NCBI GenBank assembly: GCA_036566745.1
Contig: DATCVR010000055.1
Coordinates: 1 to 13,893 of the forward strand
Origin: DATCVR01 sp036566745
GTDB lineage: Bacteria > Actinomycetota > Actinomycetes > Jiangellales > Jiangellaceae
DNA: 13,893 nucleotides
Direction of reading: 5' to 3'
The notes beneath the pieces are model-generated. The model made no database searches. It was not told the origin of the DNA and saw only the letters and a list, made by a program, of their open reading frames with translations. Both the position numbers and the translations under genes were made by a program. Below, in pieces: positions 5,907 through 13,131 of the stretch; the stretch's first letter is position 1; each line of letters begins with the position of its first letter.

Positions 5907-7217
5907 TCACGATGCGTCGAGGTCGCCGATCGCTTCGGCCAGCAGCGCACCCACGTCGCCGAGCAGGTGCCGGCCGCCGGCGACGACCGTCCGGCCCGCG
6001 TTGATCACGGTGTCGACGTCGGATGCGGCGGCGGCCAGCACGAGCTGAGCGGGATCGGCGCCGGCGGTCCGGACGGTGTCCGTACGGACGGCGACGAGAT
6101 CGGCCACGGCGCCCACCTCGATGCGTCCGGCCTCAGGCCAGCCCAGGCACGCATGGCCCGCCGCAGTCAGGGCGCGGACCAGCTCGGCCGGCGTGAACCT
6201 CCCCCGCTCGCCGGTGGCCAGGCGTTCGTGCAGCTCGAGCGCCCGAGCCTCCTCCAGCAGGTCGATCACCGCATGCTGGTCCGAGCCCAATGAGATCGGC
6301 GACCCGGCGTCGGCCAGTGCGCGCGCCGGGCCGATCCCGTCGGCGAGGTCGCGTTCGGTGGTCGGGCAGAAGCACGAGGTCGTCCCCGTGGATCCCAGGA
6401 GAGTCACGTCGTCGCTGGTCAGATGGGTAGCGTGGACGGCAGTGGCGGACGGGCCGAGGGCGCCGTGCTCGGCCAGGAGCCGCGCCGGGGTCACCCCGTA
6501 TGCCGCCAGACACGCCGCGTTCTCGCCCGGCTGCTCGGAGAGGTGGACGTGCAGCGCCCGCCCCGCCGCGGCCTCGACCACGACCCGGAGCTGGTCGGGA
6601 GGCACCGCGCGGACCGAGTGGATCGCCGCACCCACCCGCAGGCCGGCATCCGAACGCAGCGCGGCCATCCGCTCGGCCCAGGCCTGCGCGTCGGCGTCGC
6701 CGAAGCGCCGCTGGACCCCTCGCAGCGGCGTGTCGATGCCGCCGGTCAGGTAGCACGTGTCGAGCAGGGTGACCCGGACGCCGGCCCGGCGGGCCGCCTC
6801 GCGGATCACCTCGCCCATCACGTTCGGGTCCTCGTGGGCCCGGCCGTCCGCCTGGTGGTGGAGGTAGTGGAACTCGCCCACGCACGTCACCCCGGCCAGC
6901 GCCAGCTCGGCGTAGGTCGCCGTGGCCAGGCGCAGGTACCGGTCCGGATCCAGCCGTCCGGCCAGGGCGTACATCTGCTCGCGCCAGGTCCAGAAGCTGC
7001 CGCCTCCGCCGTGGGTGCGCCCGCGCAACGCCCGGTGGAAGGCGTGGGAGTGGGCGTTGGCGAACCCGGGCAGGACGACGCCGGGCAGCCGGACGTCGGC
7101 CGGGCCGGGCGAAGCCGTGGCCACCGAGGCGATCACGCCGTCACGTACCGCCACCCCCACCCCGGCCGTGGGACCGTCCGCCAGCCACGCCCACTCGCAC
7201 CAGTACGTGGTCGTCAT
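5907..7217 (-). CDS. hutF: Formimidoylglutamate deiminase
   Basis: HutF hydrolyses N-formimidoyl-L-glutamate to N-formyl-L-glutamate and ammonia, in the histidine route that ends with a deformylase. The 436-residue amidohydrolase shows H56 and H58 (N-A-H-S-H-A-F-H), H200 in A-I-H-S-V-R-A-V, H225 and E228 (H-V-H-L-S-E-Q), H265 in V-H-A-T-H-L and D313 in G-S-D-Q-H-A. The combination of H-S-H-A-F-H-R-A-L-R-G, F-H-Y-L-H-H and H-L-S-E-Q is what I expect of HutF rather than of guanine or adenine deaminases, and the length is normal. The ATG is at 7215-7217. It lies 46 bp after the MFS gene on the same strand and may share its transcript. The product is the predicted substrate of the AllC-like amidase at 11909-13126. 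The substrate of HutF is the product of HutI at 2212-3384. Confidence 0.92.
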   Translation of the reverse strand: MTTTYWCEWAWLADGPTAGVGVAVRDGVIASVATASPGPADVRLPGVVLPGFANAHSHAFHRALRGRTHGGGGSFWTWREQMYALAGRLDPDRYLRLATATYAELALAGVTCVGEFHYLHHQADGRAHEDPNVMGEVIREAARRAGVRVTLLDTCYLTGGIDTPLRGVQRRFGDADAQAWAERMAALRSDAGLRVGAAIHSVRAVPPDQLRVVVEAAAGRALHVHLSEQPGENAACLAAYGVTPARLLAEHGALGPSATAVHATHLTSDDVTLLGSTGTTSCFCPTTERDLADGIGPARALADAGSPISLGSDQHAVIDLLEEARALELHERLATGERGRFTPAELVRALTAAGHACLGWPEAGRIEVGAVADLVAVRTDTVRTAGADPAQLVLAAAASDVDTVINAGRTVVAGGRHLLGDVGALLAEAIGDLDAS

Positions 7218-7263
7218 GCCGACGATTCTCGCGCCCCGTCCTCGCCGGGCGGGGCGCGACGGC

Positions 7264-8592
7264 TCAGGCCGCGGCGGGTTCGGCCGCCTCGCGAGGGATC
7301 GCGGTGGGCTGGACCAACGGCTCGGCGTCCAGCCTGGCCATCCGCCCCGGCCTCGCCACGGCGAACATCGTCACGGCGGCCAGCGTCGTCATGGCGAGCA
7401 TCACGGCCGCCATCGGCGCCGCCGTGCCGGTGCCGAACGCCCCGACCAGCGGCGCGGTAACGGCCCCGATGGCGAAGTTCATCGCGCCGAGCAACGCCGC
7501 CGCCGTGCCGGCCGAGCGGCCGTGGTCGGCCAGGGCCAGCACCGGCGTGTTCGGCATGGTGAAGCCCACCGTGGCCAGCAGGACGAACAGCGGCACCGCG
7601 ATCCCGAAGAAGCCGAAGAGTCCGGTGACGGCCGCGACCAGCATCAGTCCGGACGCCCCGGCCGCCACGACGAGCGCTGTGGACAGCACCCACTGTGGGC
7701 CGACGCGGCGCACGAGACGAGCGTTGAGCTGGGTCGCGATCACCAGGCCGACCGAGTTGATGCCGAACATCAGGCCGTATTCCTGCTCGGACAGGCCGTA
7801 CACACCCTGGAACACGAAGGACGAGCCCGCGATGTAGGAGAACAGGGCCGCCATCATCAGGCCGCCGGTGAGCATCAGGCCGACAAACGTCCGCTCGCGC
7901 AGCAGCGATCCGTATGTCCGGACGGTCGCGGCCACACCGCCGGAACGACGCCGGTCGGCGGGCAGGGTCTCGCGCAGGCCGAAGGTGACCACGGCGACCA
8001 GGCCCACGCCCAGGGCGGCGAGGACCCAGAACACCCCGCGCCAGTCGGTGACCTGCAGGACCTGGCCGCCCAGCGTGGGCGCCAGCACCGGCGCCACGCC
8101 CGTGACCAGCATCAATCGCGACAACAGCTGCACCGCCGGAATCCCGGTGTAGAGGTCGCGGACGACGGCCATCGAGACGACCGCTCCGGCCGCGGCGGCC
8201 ATGCCCTGGACCACCCGGAACGCGCCGAGCACCGCGATGGTCGGCGCCATGGCGCACAGGACGGACGCCGCGACGTGCACCACAGTCGCGGCGACCAGCG
8301 GGCGGCGACGCCCGAGGCTGTCCGACATCGGGCCGATGATCAGTTGTCCGAGCGCCACACCCAGCAGCGTCCCGGTGAGCGTGAGCTGGACGGCCGACTC
8401 CGAGGCGTTCAGGTCGCCGGCGATCGCCGGGAAGGCCGGCAGGTAGAGGTCGATGGTCAACGGCCCGAGCGCCGTAAGGGCACCGAGGACGAGAACCAGC
8501 CGCAGCATCGAGCGTCGGCTGGAACCGGAGAGACCGGAGTCGGGCCGGCCGGAAACGGGCAGGGGCGACTGGGCGCGCCATCGCGCAGGCAT
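7264..8592 (-). CDS. MFS transporter, Bcr/CflA drug-resistance type (DHA1)
   Basis: This is a 442-residue inner-membrane protein with about 12 hydrophobic segments. The Bcr/CflA hallmarks are present: G-P-L-T-I-D-L-Y-L-P-A-F-P at 43-55 in the first transmembrane helix, MFS motif A as G-P-M-S-D-S-L-G-R-R-R-P at 87-98, R-V-V-Q-G-M and V-V-R-D between 126 and 146, and the antiporter-type motif around A-P-V-L-A-P-T-L-G-G at 167-176. The first 28 residues are a Ser/Pro/Arg-rich cytoplasmic tail. The ATG at 8590-8592 is supported by AGAGG seven bases upstream, although a later start is possible. Family members export drugs, bicyclomycin, sulfonamides or small peptides and amino acids. Position just upstream of hutF makes export or uptake of a histidine-route compound conceivable, but nothing in the sequence shows the substrate. 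Confidence 0.9.
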   Translation of the reverse strand: MPARWRAQSPLPVSGRPDSGLSGSSRRSMLRLVLVLGALTALGPLTIDLYLPAFPAIAGDLNASESAVQLTLTGTLLGVALGQLIIGPMSDSLGRRRPLVAATVVHVAASVLCAMAPTIAVLGAFRVVQGMAAAAGAVVSMAVVRDLYTGIPAVQLLSRLMLVTGVAPVLAPTLGGQVLQVTDWRGVFWVLAALGVGLVAVVTFGLRETLPADRRRSGGVAATVRTYGSLLRERTFVGLMLTGGLMMAALFSYIAGSSFVFQGVYGLSEQEYGLMFGINSVGLVIATQLNARLVRRVGPQWVLSTALVVAAGASGLMLVAAVTGLFGFFGIAVPLFVLLATVGFTMPNTPVLALADHGRSAGTAAALLGAMNFAIGAVTAPLVGAFGTGTAAPMAAVMLAMTTLAAVTMFAVARPGRMARLDAEPLVQPTAIPREAAEPAAA

Positions 8593-8760
8593 GGAGGCGT
8601 ACCTCTTCTGAGACTCGAGGTGTGTGAAGGAACGGGCGAACCACGCGGCAGCTCTGACGCGCGCTTGTTGTCGCCAGTAACAATCATCTCAGACGGCACT
8701 GACATTCCCGACATCCGTCACGGGACATCCAGGTAAATTCCCGCCCAAGCCGTGGCCGGA
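8593..8760 (-). promoter_or_regulatory. Intergenic control region of the MFS-hutF unit
   Basis: This 168-bp gap is the longest in the window and precedes the MFS gene. A small inverted repeat TTGTT-N9-AACAA lies at 8665-8683, of the size bound by TetR or MarR dimers. On the minus strand a weak -35-like ATGTCA is 17 bp from a weak -10-like TGTTAC, placing the repeat over the predicted -10 and start site. The sequence GACAT recurs at 8701, 8710 and 8724 upstream of it. No small gene or RNA gene is apparent. The promoter assignment is weak; the repeats are real. Confidence 0.3.
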
Positions 8761-9801
8761 TCAGGTCAGGAAGGGCGAGACACCGCTCCAGTCCGGATCC
8801 GGCGTGACGCTCATCTCGGAACGGCCCCGCTTCCACCCGCGCACCACGGGCTCGAGCGCCGCCGGGTCGACCTCGAGCTCGTCGACGTAGAAGTGGATCA
8901 CGACCTCGCCGCCGCCGGTGACGTGACCGATGTGGACGGCGTGGGGCCCGTCGCCGCCGATCGCCTCGAGGGCACGCTCCTCGAACTGCTCGGTCTCGAC
9001 GGCGACGTCGGGGTCGCTGGGCATGCCGTTGGCGTTCGCCGGATACTCGAGGACGACCCGCACGTGGAGATCGGCGAGTGGCCGGTCGACCCGGCCGAAC
9101 GGCCGCCGGACCAGCGCGAACACCGGCCCGGAGGGGCCCTGACCCTGGAGCGCGGCCCATTGGTCGGCCGAGGGGCGCAGCTGGTCGACCACCGCACCCA
9201 GCGTGGCCACCGGGATCGCGTCGACCGGAGCGTCGGCGGACACCTCGACCGTGCCGAGCCAGCGTTCGACGTCGTCCTCGCCCAGCGCGGCGTCGAGACC
9301 GAGGAAGCCCACCTGGATGCGATGCGTCTCCTCCAGGAGCGGATACAGCGGGTGGTGGACGACCACGTCGAGCTTGCCGGTGGTGTGATCGACGTGAGTG
9401 CCGGCGACGAGCTCGCCGAGGTGGATGTCGTAATCGTCGATCTTGAGCACGGTGGACTCGAAGGCCTCGAGATCACGCCTGCGCGTAGCCGCGAACTCGA
9501 CATCGGGGTCGTCGGGTGCGGCGAGCAGCCACCGCTCAGCCAGCGCTCGCAGGGTCGGGCCGTCGGCACTGGACACCACCAGCGTGAACCGCTTGGTGGT
9601 GCCGCGGGCCACCTCCCACTCGAGCTTCTCGTCGATGGCCGCCACCGCGGGGCGCAGGAGCGCTCGCAGCTCGTCGGCACGGACGTCGGCTACAGCACTG
9701 ATCACGTCATCGCGGTGCGCGGCCCAGAACGCCCAGAACTCCGCGATCGCCGGGCGCGGGTCGGAGATCTGGGGGCTCCTGCGGCGGAAGAACGCCATCA
9801 C
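8761..9801 (-). CDS. DUF695-domain protein of unknown function
   Basis: This 346-residue soluble protein has no signal peptide or membrane segment. I place it in the DUF695 family from the N-terminal F-W-A-F-W segment at 22-26 with its following helix, and from the C-terminal part with L-E-A-I-G-G-D-G-P-H-A-V-H-I-G-H-V-T-G-G-G (about 278-298) leading into V-I-H-F-Y-V-D-E-L (301-309). That ending resembles the ribonuclease-inhibitor-E-like fold often fused to DUF695, which suggests protein-protein contact rather than catalysis. The middle (100-250) is acidic and without recognisable motifs. The start is GTG (9799-9801) directly followed by ATG; AGGAG lies 9 nt before the GTG. It follows the XRE regulator by 53 bp on the same strand and may be cotranscribed with it. 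No function is claimed. Confidence 0.75.
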   Translation of the reverse strand: MMAFFRRRSPQISDPRPAIAEFWAFWAAHRDDVISAVADVRADELRALLRPAVAAIDEKLEWEVARGTTKRFTLVVSSADGPTLRALAERWLLAAPDDPDVEFAATRRRDLEAFESTVLKIDDYDIHLGELVAGTHVDHTTGKLDVVVHHPLYPLLEETHRIQVGFLGLDAALGEDDVERWLGTVEVSADAPVDAIPVATLGAVVDQLRPSADQWAALQGQGPSGPVFALVRRPFGRVDRPLADLHVRVVLEYPANANGMPSDPDVAVETEQFEERALEAIGGDGPHAVHIGHVTGGGEVVIHFYVDELEVDPAALEPVVRGWKRGRSEMSVTPDPDWSGVSPFLT

Positions 9802-9854
9802 GTCGTCGATCTCCTGGATGCGCGGGGGCGGACATCACGAGCGTAGCGGGCGGG

Positions 9855-10724
9855 TCAGCCGGAATCGGCCGACACGGCCGTCGGGTTCGGAGCACTGCCC
9901 GACGCCGTCAGGCTGGCGAGCAACCGCAGCGCGGTGGCCGACGCCGACCCGGGCTCGGCGCTGTACGCGACGATGGTCTGGTCGGCGTCGCCGGTGAGGT
10001 TGAGCGATTCGAAGGTGAGCGTGAGTTCGCCCACCGACGGGTGCCGGAAGCGCTTGATGCCGAACGTCTTCTCGCGGACGTTGCGATCGGCCCACCAGGT
10101 GCGGAACTGCTCGCTCTTCACCGACAGCTCGCCGACCAGCGCGGCGAGCCGACGGTCGTCGGGATGCCGCGCGGCGTTGAGCCGCAGCTGAGCGACCACC
10201 TCGCGGGCCTTGTCCGACCATTCGGGGAAGATCTCCTGAGTGCGCTCGTCGAGGAAGCAGAGCACCGCCCAGTTGCGCCGGGCCCGCGGCAACGCCCCGA
10301 AGTCGAGGATGAGCGCGGCGGCCAGCGGGTTCCACGCCAGGATGTCGGCGCGGTGGTCGACCACATAGGCCGGCACGTCGTGCATCGCATCGAGCAGCAC
10401 GCGCACCTGTGGGCGCACCGACGGGCGGCCGGTACGGGTCTGCCGGGCCGGGCGCGCGAGGCTGGACACGTAGTCGCGCTCGTCGGCGTCGAGGCGCAGG
10501 GCGTCGGCGATGGCGCCCAAGACCTCCTCGGAGACCCCCCTGGCTCGTCCCTGTTCGAGGCGAACGTAGTAGTCCACGCTGACCCCGGCCAGCATGGCGA
10601 GCTCCTCGCGGCGCAGGCCCGGCACCCGCCTGCGCTCGCCGTAGTCGCGCAGGCCGACCTCAGCGGGGCTGATGCGGGCCCGGCGCGTCTTGAGGAAGGC
10701 GCCCAGCTCGTCGTGCGGATCCAC
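9855..10724 (-). CDS. XRE-family transcriptional regulator with MmyB/MltR-type ligand-binding domain
   Basis: This is a 289-residue actinobacterial-type regulator. The helix-turn-helix is at about 37-60 (L-R-R-E-E-L-A-M-L-A-G-V-S ... L-E-Q-G-R), preceded by the R-R-x-P-G-L-R-R-E-E-L sequence typical of this family. Residues 105-275 form the MmyB-like sensor domain, with V-P-A-Y-V-V-D, I-L-A-W-N-P-L-A, F-R-x-W-W-A and F-R-H-P-S-V-G-E-L-T-L-T-F. In other bacteria this domain binds fatty-acid-like or other small hydrophobic ligands. I chose the GTG at 10722-10724. No Shine-Dalgarno precedes it, but a -10-like GATACT lies 6 nt upstream, which fits a leaderless transcript. It is divergent from the aldo/keto reductase. 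Regulators of this type commonly control an adjacent divergent oxidoreductase, so that is the likely target (inference). Confidence 0.9.
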   Translation of the reverse strand: MDPHDELGAFLKTRRARISPAEVGLRDYGERRRVPGLRREELAMLAGVSVDYYVRLEQGRARGVSEEVLGAIADALRLDADERDYVSSLARPARQTRTGRPSVRPQVRVLLDAMHDVPAYVVDHRADILAWNPLAAALILDFGALPRARRNWAVLCFLDERTQEIFPEWSDKAREVVAQLRLNAARHPDDRRLAALVGELSVKSEQFRTWWADRNVREKTFGIKRFRHPSVGELTLTFESLNLTGDADQTIVAYSAEPGSASATALRLLASLTASGSAPNPTAVSADSG

Positions 10725-10828
10725 CGTTCCAGTATCGGCGCCACGAGAGCCGCCGCGACCTGGTCCTGGCAGTCCTAGGCACGACAGGGACCTGGGTCCG
10801 GGCGCCGGTCGAGGCACATGGTCGGGTC
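10725..10828. promoter_or_regulatory. Divergent promoter region, XRE regulator / aldo-keto reductase
   Basis: This 104-bp gap must carry control signals for both genes. It contains a partly symmetric block at 10759-10795 in which CCTGGTCCTG is answered by CAGGGACCTGG, with a CCTAGG palindrome at 10774-10779 between them. This is a candidate operator for the XRE regulator. The minus-strand -10-like GATACT sits at 10731-10736. I could not find a good plus-strand promoter. Confidence 0.3.
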
Positions 10829-11863
10829 ATGACTTCCGGACACGTGGCACTGGCCACCATGGACATCAGCAGAGTGGGCTTCGGCGCCTGGGCCATCGGC
10901 GGCGGCGGGTGGCGCTTCGGCTGGGGCGGGCAGGACGACGACGAGTCGGTCGCCGCGATCCGGGCCGCCGTCGAGCAGGGCGTCAACTGGATCGACACCG
11001 CGGCGGTGTACGGCCTGGGTCACTCCGAGGAGATCGTGGCTCGGGCGATCGCGGACCTCCCCGCCGCGAACCGCCCGTACCTGTTCACCAAGGCCGGGCT
11101 CGTGTGGGACGAGGACGATCGCTCCGCGGCACCGCGCCGCGTCATGGATCCCGCGAGCGTGCGGCGCGAGGTCGAGGCGTCGTTGCGGCGCCTGAGCGTC
11201 GAGCAGATCGACCTCTACCAGGTGCACTGGCCGCCGGCGGAACGCTCGCTGGAGTACGCGGGAGCCGGCTCCACGACCGGCGGCGGCACGCCACTGGAGG
11301 AGTACTGGCAGGTCATGGCCGATCTGAAGCAGGAGGGCAAGGTCGCCGCGATCGGCCTGTCGAACCACGACACCGAGCAGCTCGACCGGGCCGAGGCCGT
11401 GGCCCACGTGGACGCGATCCAGCCGCCGTTCTCTGCGATCAACCGCTCGGCGGCCGCCGAGATCGCCTGGGCACACGCCCACGGCACCGGCGTGATCGTG
11501 TACTCGCCGATGCAGTCGGGGCTGCTGACCGGCGCGTTCTCGGCCGAGCGGGTGGCCGGCCTCCCGCACGACGACTGGCGGCGCGACCACGCCGATTTCA
11601 CCACCGGCCTGTCCGCCAACCTGGCCGTCGTGGAGACTCTGCGCGAGGTGGCGAACCGTCATGACGCGACGATCGCCTCGGTCGCCGTGGCCTGGGCCCT
11701 CGCCTGGCCGGGTGTGACGGCTGCCATCGTCGGTGCTCGCCGCCCCGACCAGGTGACGTCCTGGGCCGGCGCGAACTCGCTCGTCCTGGAGCCGAAGGAC
11801 CTCGACGAGATCGCCGAGTCGCTCGTCGCGACCGGCGCCGGATCGGGTCCGGTCCGGCCCTGA
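10829..11863 (+). CDS. Aldo/keto reductase
   Basis: This 344-residue NADPH-dependent oxidoreductase has the (beta/alpha)8 aldo-keto reductase fold. The catalytic tetrad is complete: D56 and Y61 (W-I-D-T-A-A-V-Y-G), K88 (F-T-K-A-G-L) and H133 (Y-Q-V-H-W-P). The cofactor-binding part is visible as I-G-L-S-N-H (175-180), Y-S-P-M-Q-S-G-L-L (225-233) and I-V-G-A-R-R-P-D-Q-V (300-309). The sequence style matches the AKR11/general-stress group of Bacillus YhdN-type and plant AKR13-like proteins, which act on aldehydes and sugars. The substrate cannot be told. The ATG at 10829 has only a weak GGTCGGG ahead. The gene is divergent from the XRE/MmyB-type regulator and is probably its target. Its stop codon lies in a 15-bp tandem repeat (11854-11883). 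Confidence 0.93.
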   Translation: MTSGHVALATMDISRVGFGAWAIGGGGWRFGWGGQDDDESVAAIRAAVEQGVNWIDTAAVYGLGHSEEIVARAIADLPAANRPYLFTKAGLVWDEDDRSAAPRRVMDPASVRREVEASLRRLSVEQIDLYQVHWPPAERSLEYAGAGSTTGGGTPLEEYWQVMADLKQEGKVAAIGLSNHDTEQLDRAEAVAHVDAIQPPFSAINRSAAAEIAWAHAHGTGVIVYSPMQSGLLTGAFSAERVAGLPHDDWRRDHADFTTGLSANLAVVETLREVANRHDATIASVAVAWALAWPGVTAAIVGARRPDQVTSWAGANSLVLEPKDLDEIAESLVATGAGSGPVRP

Positions 11864-11883
11864 GCTTTCCGGCCCTGAGCTTT
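11854..11883. repeat. Tandem duplication of 15 bp over the aldo/keto reductase stop
   Basis: Two perfect copies of CCGGCCCTGAGCTTT lie head to tail and a third begins (CCGG). The first copy contains the TGA stop of the aldo/keto reductase, so the stop and its flank are duplicated. It probably arose by replication slippage and appears functionally neutral. It fills much of the 45-bp convergent gap before the AllC-like gene, in which I see no terminator stem. Confidence 0.9.
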
Positions 11884-11908
11884 CCGGGTCTGACGTCGGG
11901 CCGCGCGG

Positions 11909-13126
11909 TCAGGCCAGCGCGGTGACGACCTCGGCGAGCGCGTCGACCCCGGCGTGACAGTCGGCCGGGTCGGCGTGCTCGTGCGGCGAATGGGAGACGC
12001 CGGTGGGGTTGCGCACGAACAGCATGGCCGACTCCACACCGGCCGCGGCGAGCACCCCGGCGTCGTGGCCGGCGCCGGTGGGCAGGACCGGGACATCGCC
12101 GAGCAGCCGGGCCAGCCGGAGGCGCAACGGCTCGTCGAACGAGGTCAGCCCGGTCCACGACTCCTCGGCCAGTGCGGCTCCGCCGACCCGCCCGGCGACG
12201 TCGTGGACCACCGCGCGGACCCGCGCCTCGTCCGCCCCGCGTGCGTCGAGCCACGCCGTGACCTGTGACGGGATGGCGTTGACGCCGTTGGGTCGCACCC
12301 GGACCTTGCCGACGGTCGCCACCGCGTGGTGGCGCTCGGCGGCCGCCCGGGCTTCGAGCACCGCCTCGGCGAGTCGGAGCATCGGGTCGTCGCGGTCGGC
12401 CAGGCGGGTGGTGCCGGCATGGTCGGCCCGGCCCCGGAGGTCCAGCCGCCACCTCCCGTGGGGCCAGATCGCCTCGGCCACCCCCACGGGCACGCCTGCC
12501 CCGGCCAGGCCGTGAACCGTCTCGCCGCCGACGTCGAGCGGCACCAGCCCCTGCTCGACGTGGAGCTCGACGAACGTGCCGATCCGGGCCAGCCGTTCGG
12601 GATCGGGGCCCACCAGCGCCGGGTCGTGGTCGGCGGCGCTCATCGCCTCGGCCATGGTGGTGCCGTCGACGTCGGCGAGCGCCAGCCCCCGCCCGGCGTC
12701 GAGTGCCCCGGTGAGCAGCCGCGAGCCGCCACACGCGACGCCGAACCGCGCGCCCTCCTCGTCGGAGAAGGCCACCACGGCCAGCGGACGGCGCGGCACG
12801 AGGCCACGGGCGCGAACCAGGTCGAGAGCTGCGAACGCCGACACGACGCCGAGCGGTCCGTCGAAGGCGCCGCCGTCGGGGACCGAGTCGAGGTGCGACC
12901 CGAGCACCAGCGCGTCGTCGGCCGCCGGGTCGCCCCACCACGCCCACAGGTTGCCGTTGCCGTCGGTCTCGACGTCGAGACCGCGTTCGTGTGCGGTGGC
13001 CCCGAACCACGCGCGGCACTCGAGGTCCGCCTGGGTCCAGGCATATCGCCGGTAGCCGCCGGTCCGTGGATCTCGACCGATCGGCGCCAGCTCGTCCCAC
13101 ATCCGCTCGAACCCCTCGGCCGTCAC
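11909..13126 (-). CDS. M20 amidase, allantoate amidohydrolase / N-carbamoyl-L-amino-acid hydrolase family; candidate N-formylglutamate deformylase
   Basis: This is a 405-residue binuclear metallo-amidase of the AllC/HyuC type. Motifs in order: G-S-H-L-D-S-V (H78, D80), F-D-G-P-L-G-V with bridging D89, S-D-E-E-G-A-R-F with the catalytic and metal Glu pair at 123-124, E-L-H-V-E-Q-G with metal ligand H189, R-G-R-A-D-H-A-G-T-T with H236 in the dimerisation lid, G-A-G-H-D-A (H354) and S-H-S-P-H-E near the end (H382). The length is normal. The GTG at 13124-13126 is chosen because AAGGA lies 7 nt upstream; the frame stays open beyond it. No uricase or allantoinase gene is present, whereas hutI and hutF are. 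In actinobacterial hut loci, as I recall, an AllC-like gene often stands beside hutF. N-formyl-L-glutamate is therefore my preferred substrate (inference). Allantoate or N-carbamoyl amino acids remain possible. Confidence 0.88.
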   Translation of the reverse strand: MTAEGFERMWDELAPIGRDPRTGGYRRYAWTQADLECRAWFGATAHERGLDVETDGNGNLWAWWGDPAADDALVLGSHLDSVPDGGAFDGPLGVVSAFAALDLVRARGLVPRRPLAVVAFSDEEGARFGVACGGSRLLTGALDAGRGLALADVDGTTMAEAMSAADHDPALVGPDPERLARIGTFVELHVEQGLVPLDVGGETVHGLAGAGVPVGVAEAIWPHGRWRLDLRGRADHAGTTRLADRDDPMLRLAEAVLEARAAAERHHAVATVGKVRVRPNGVNAIPSQVTAWLDARGADEARVRAVVHDVAGRVGGAALAEESWTGLTSFDEPLRLRLARLLGDVPVLPTGAGHDAGVLAAAGVESAMLFVRNPTGVSHSPHEHADPADCHAGVDALAEVVTALA

Positions 13127-13131
13127 GGCGC

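Noticed and set aside
6922..8736. 604-codon plus-strand open frame opposite hutF and the exporter
   Set aside because: The product is a His/Arg/Gly/Gln-rich low-complexity string, typical of antisense frames in this composition. The minus-strand exporter and HutF are convincing.
10818..10832. Mini-ORF M-V-G-S-stop overlapping the aldo/keto reductase start (ATGA)
   Set aside because: Only four codons with a GAGG too close to its ATG. A coupling leader is possible but chance explains it as well.
11909..13126. Purine-catabolism role (allantoate) for the AllC-like amidase as the first choice
   Set aside because: No uricase, allantoinase or ureidoglycolate gene is in the window while two hut genes are. 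It is kept as an alternative only.
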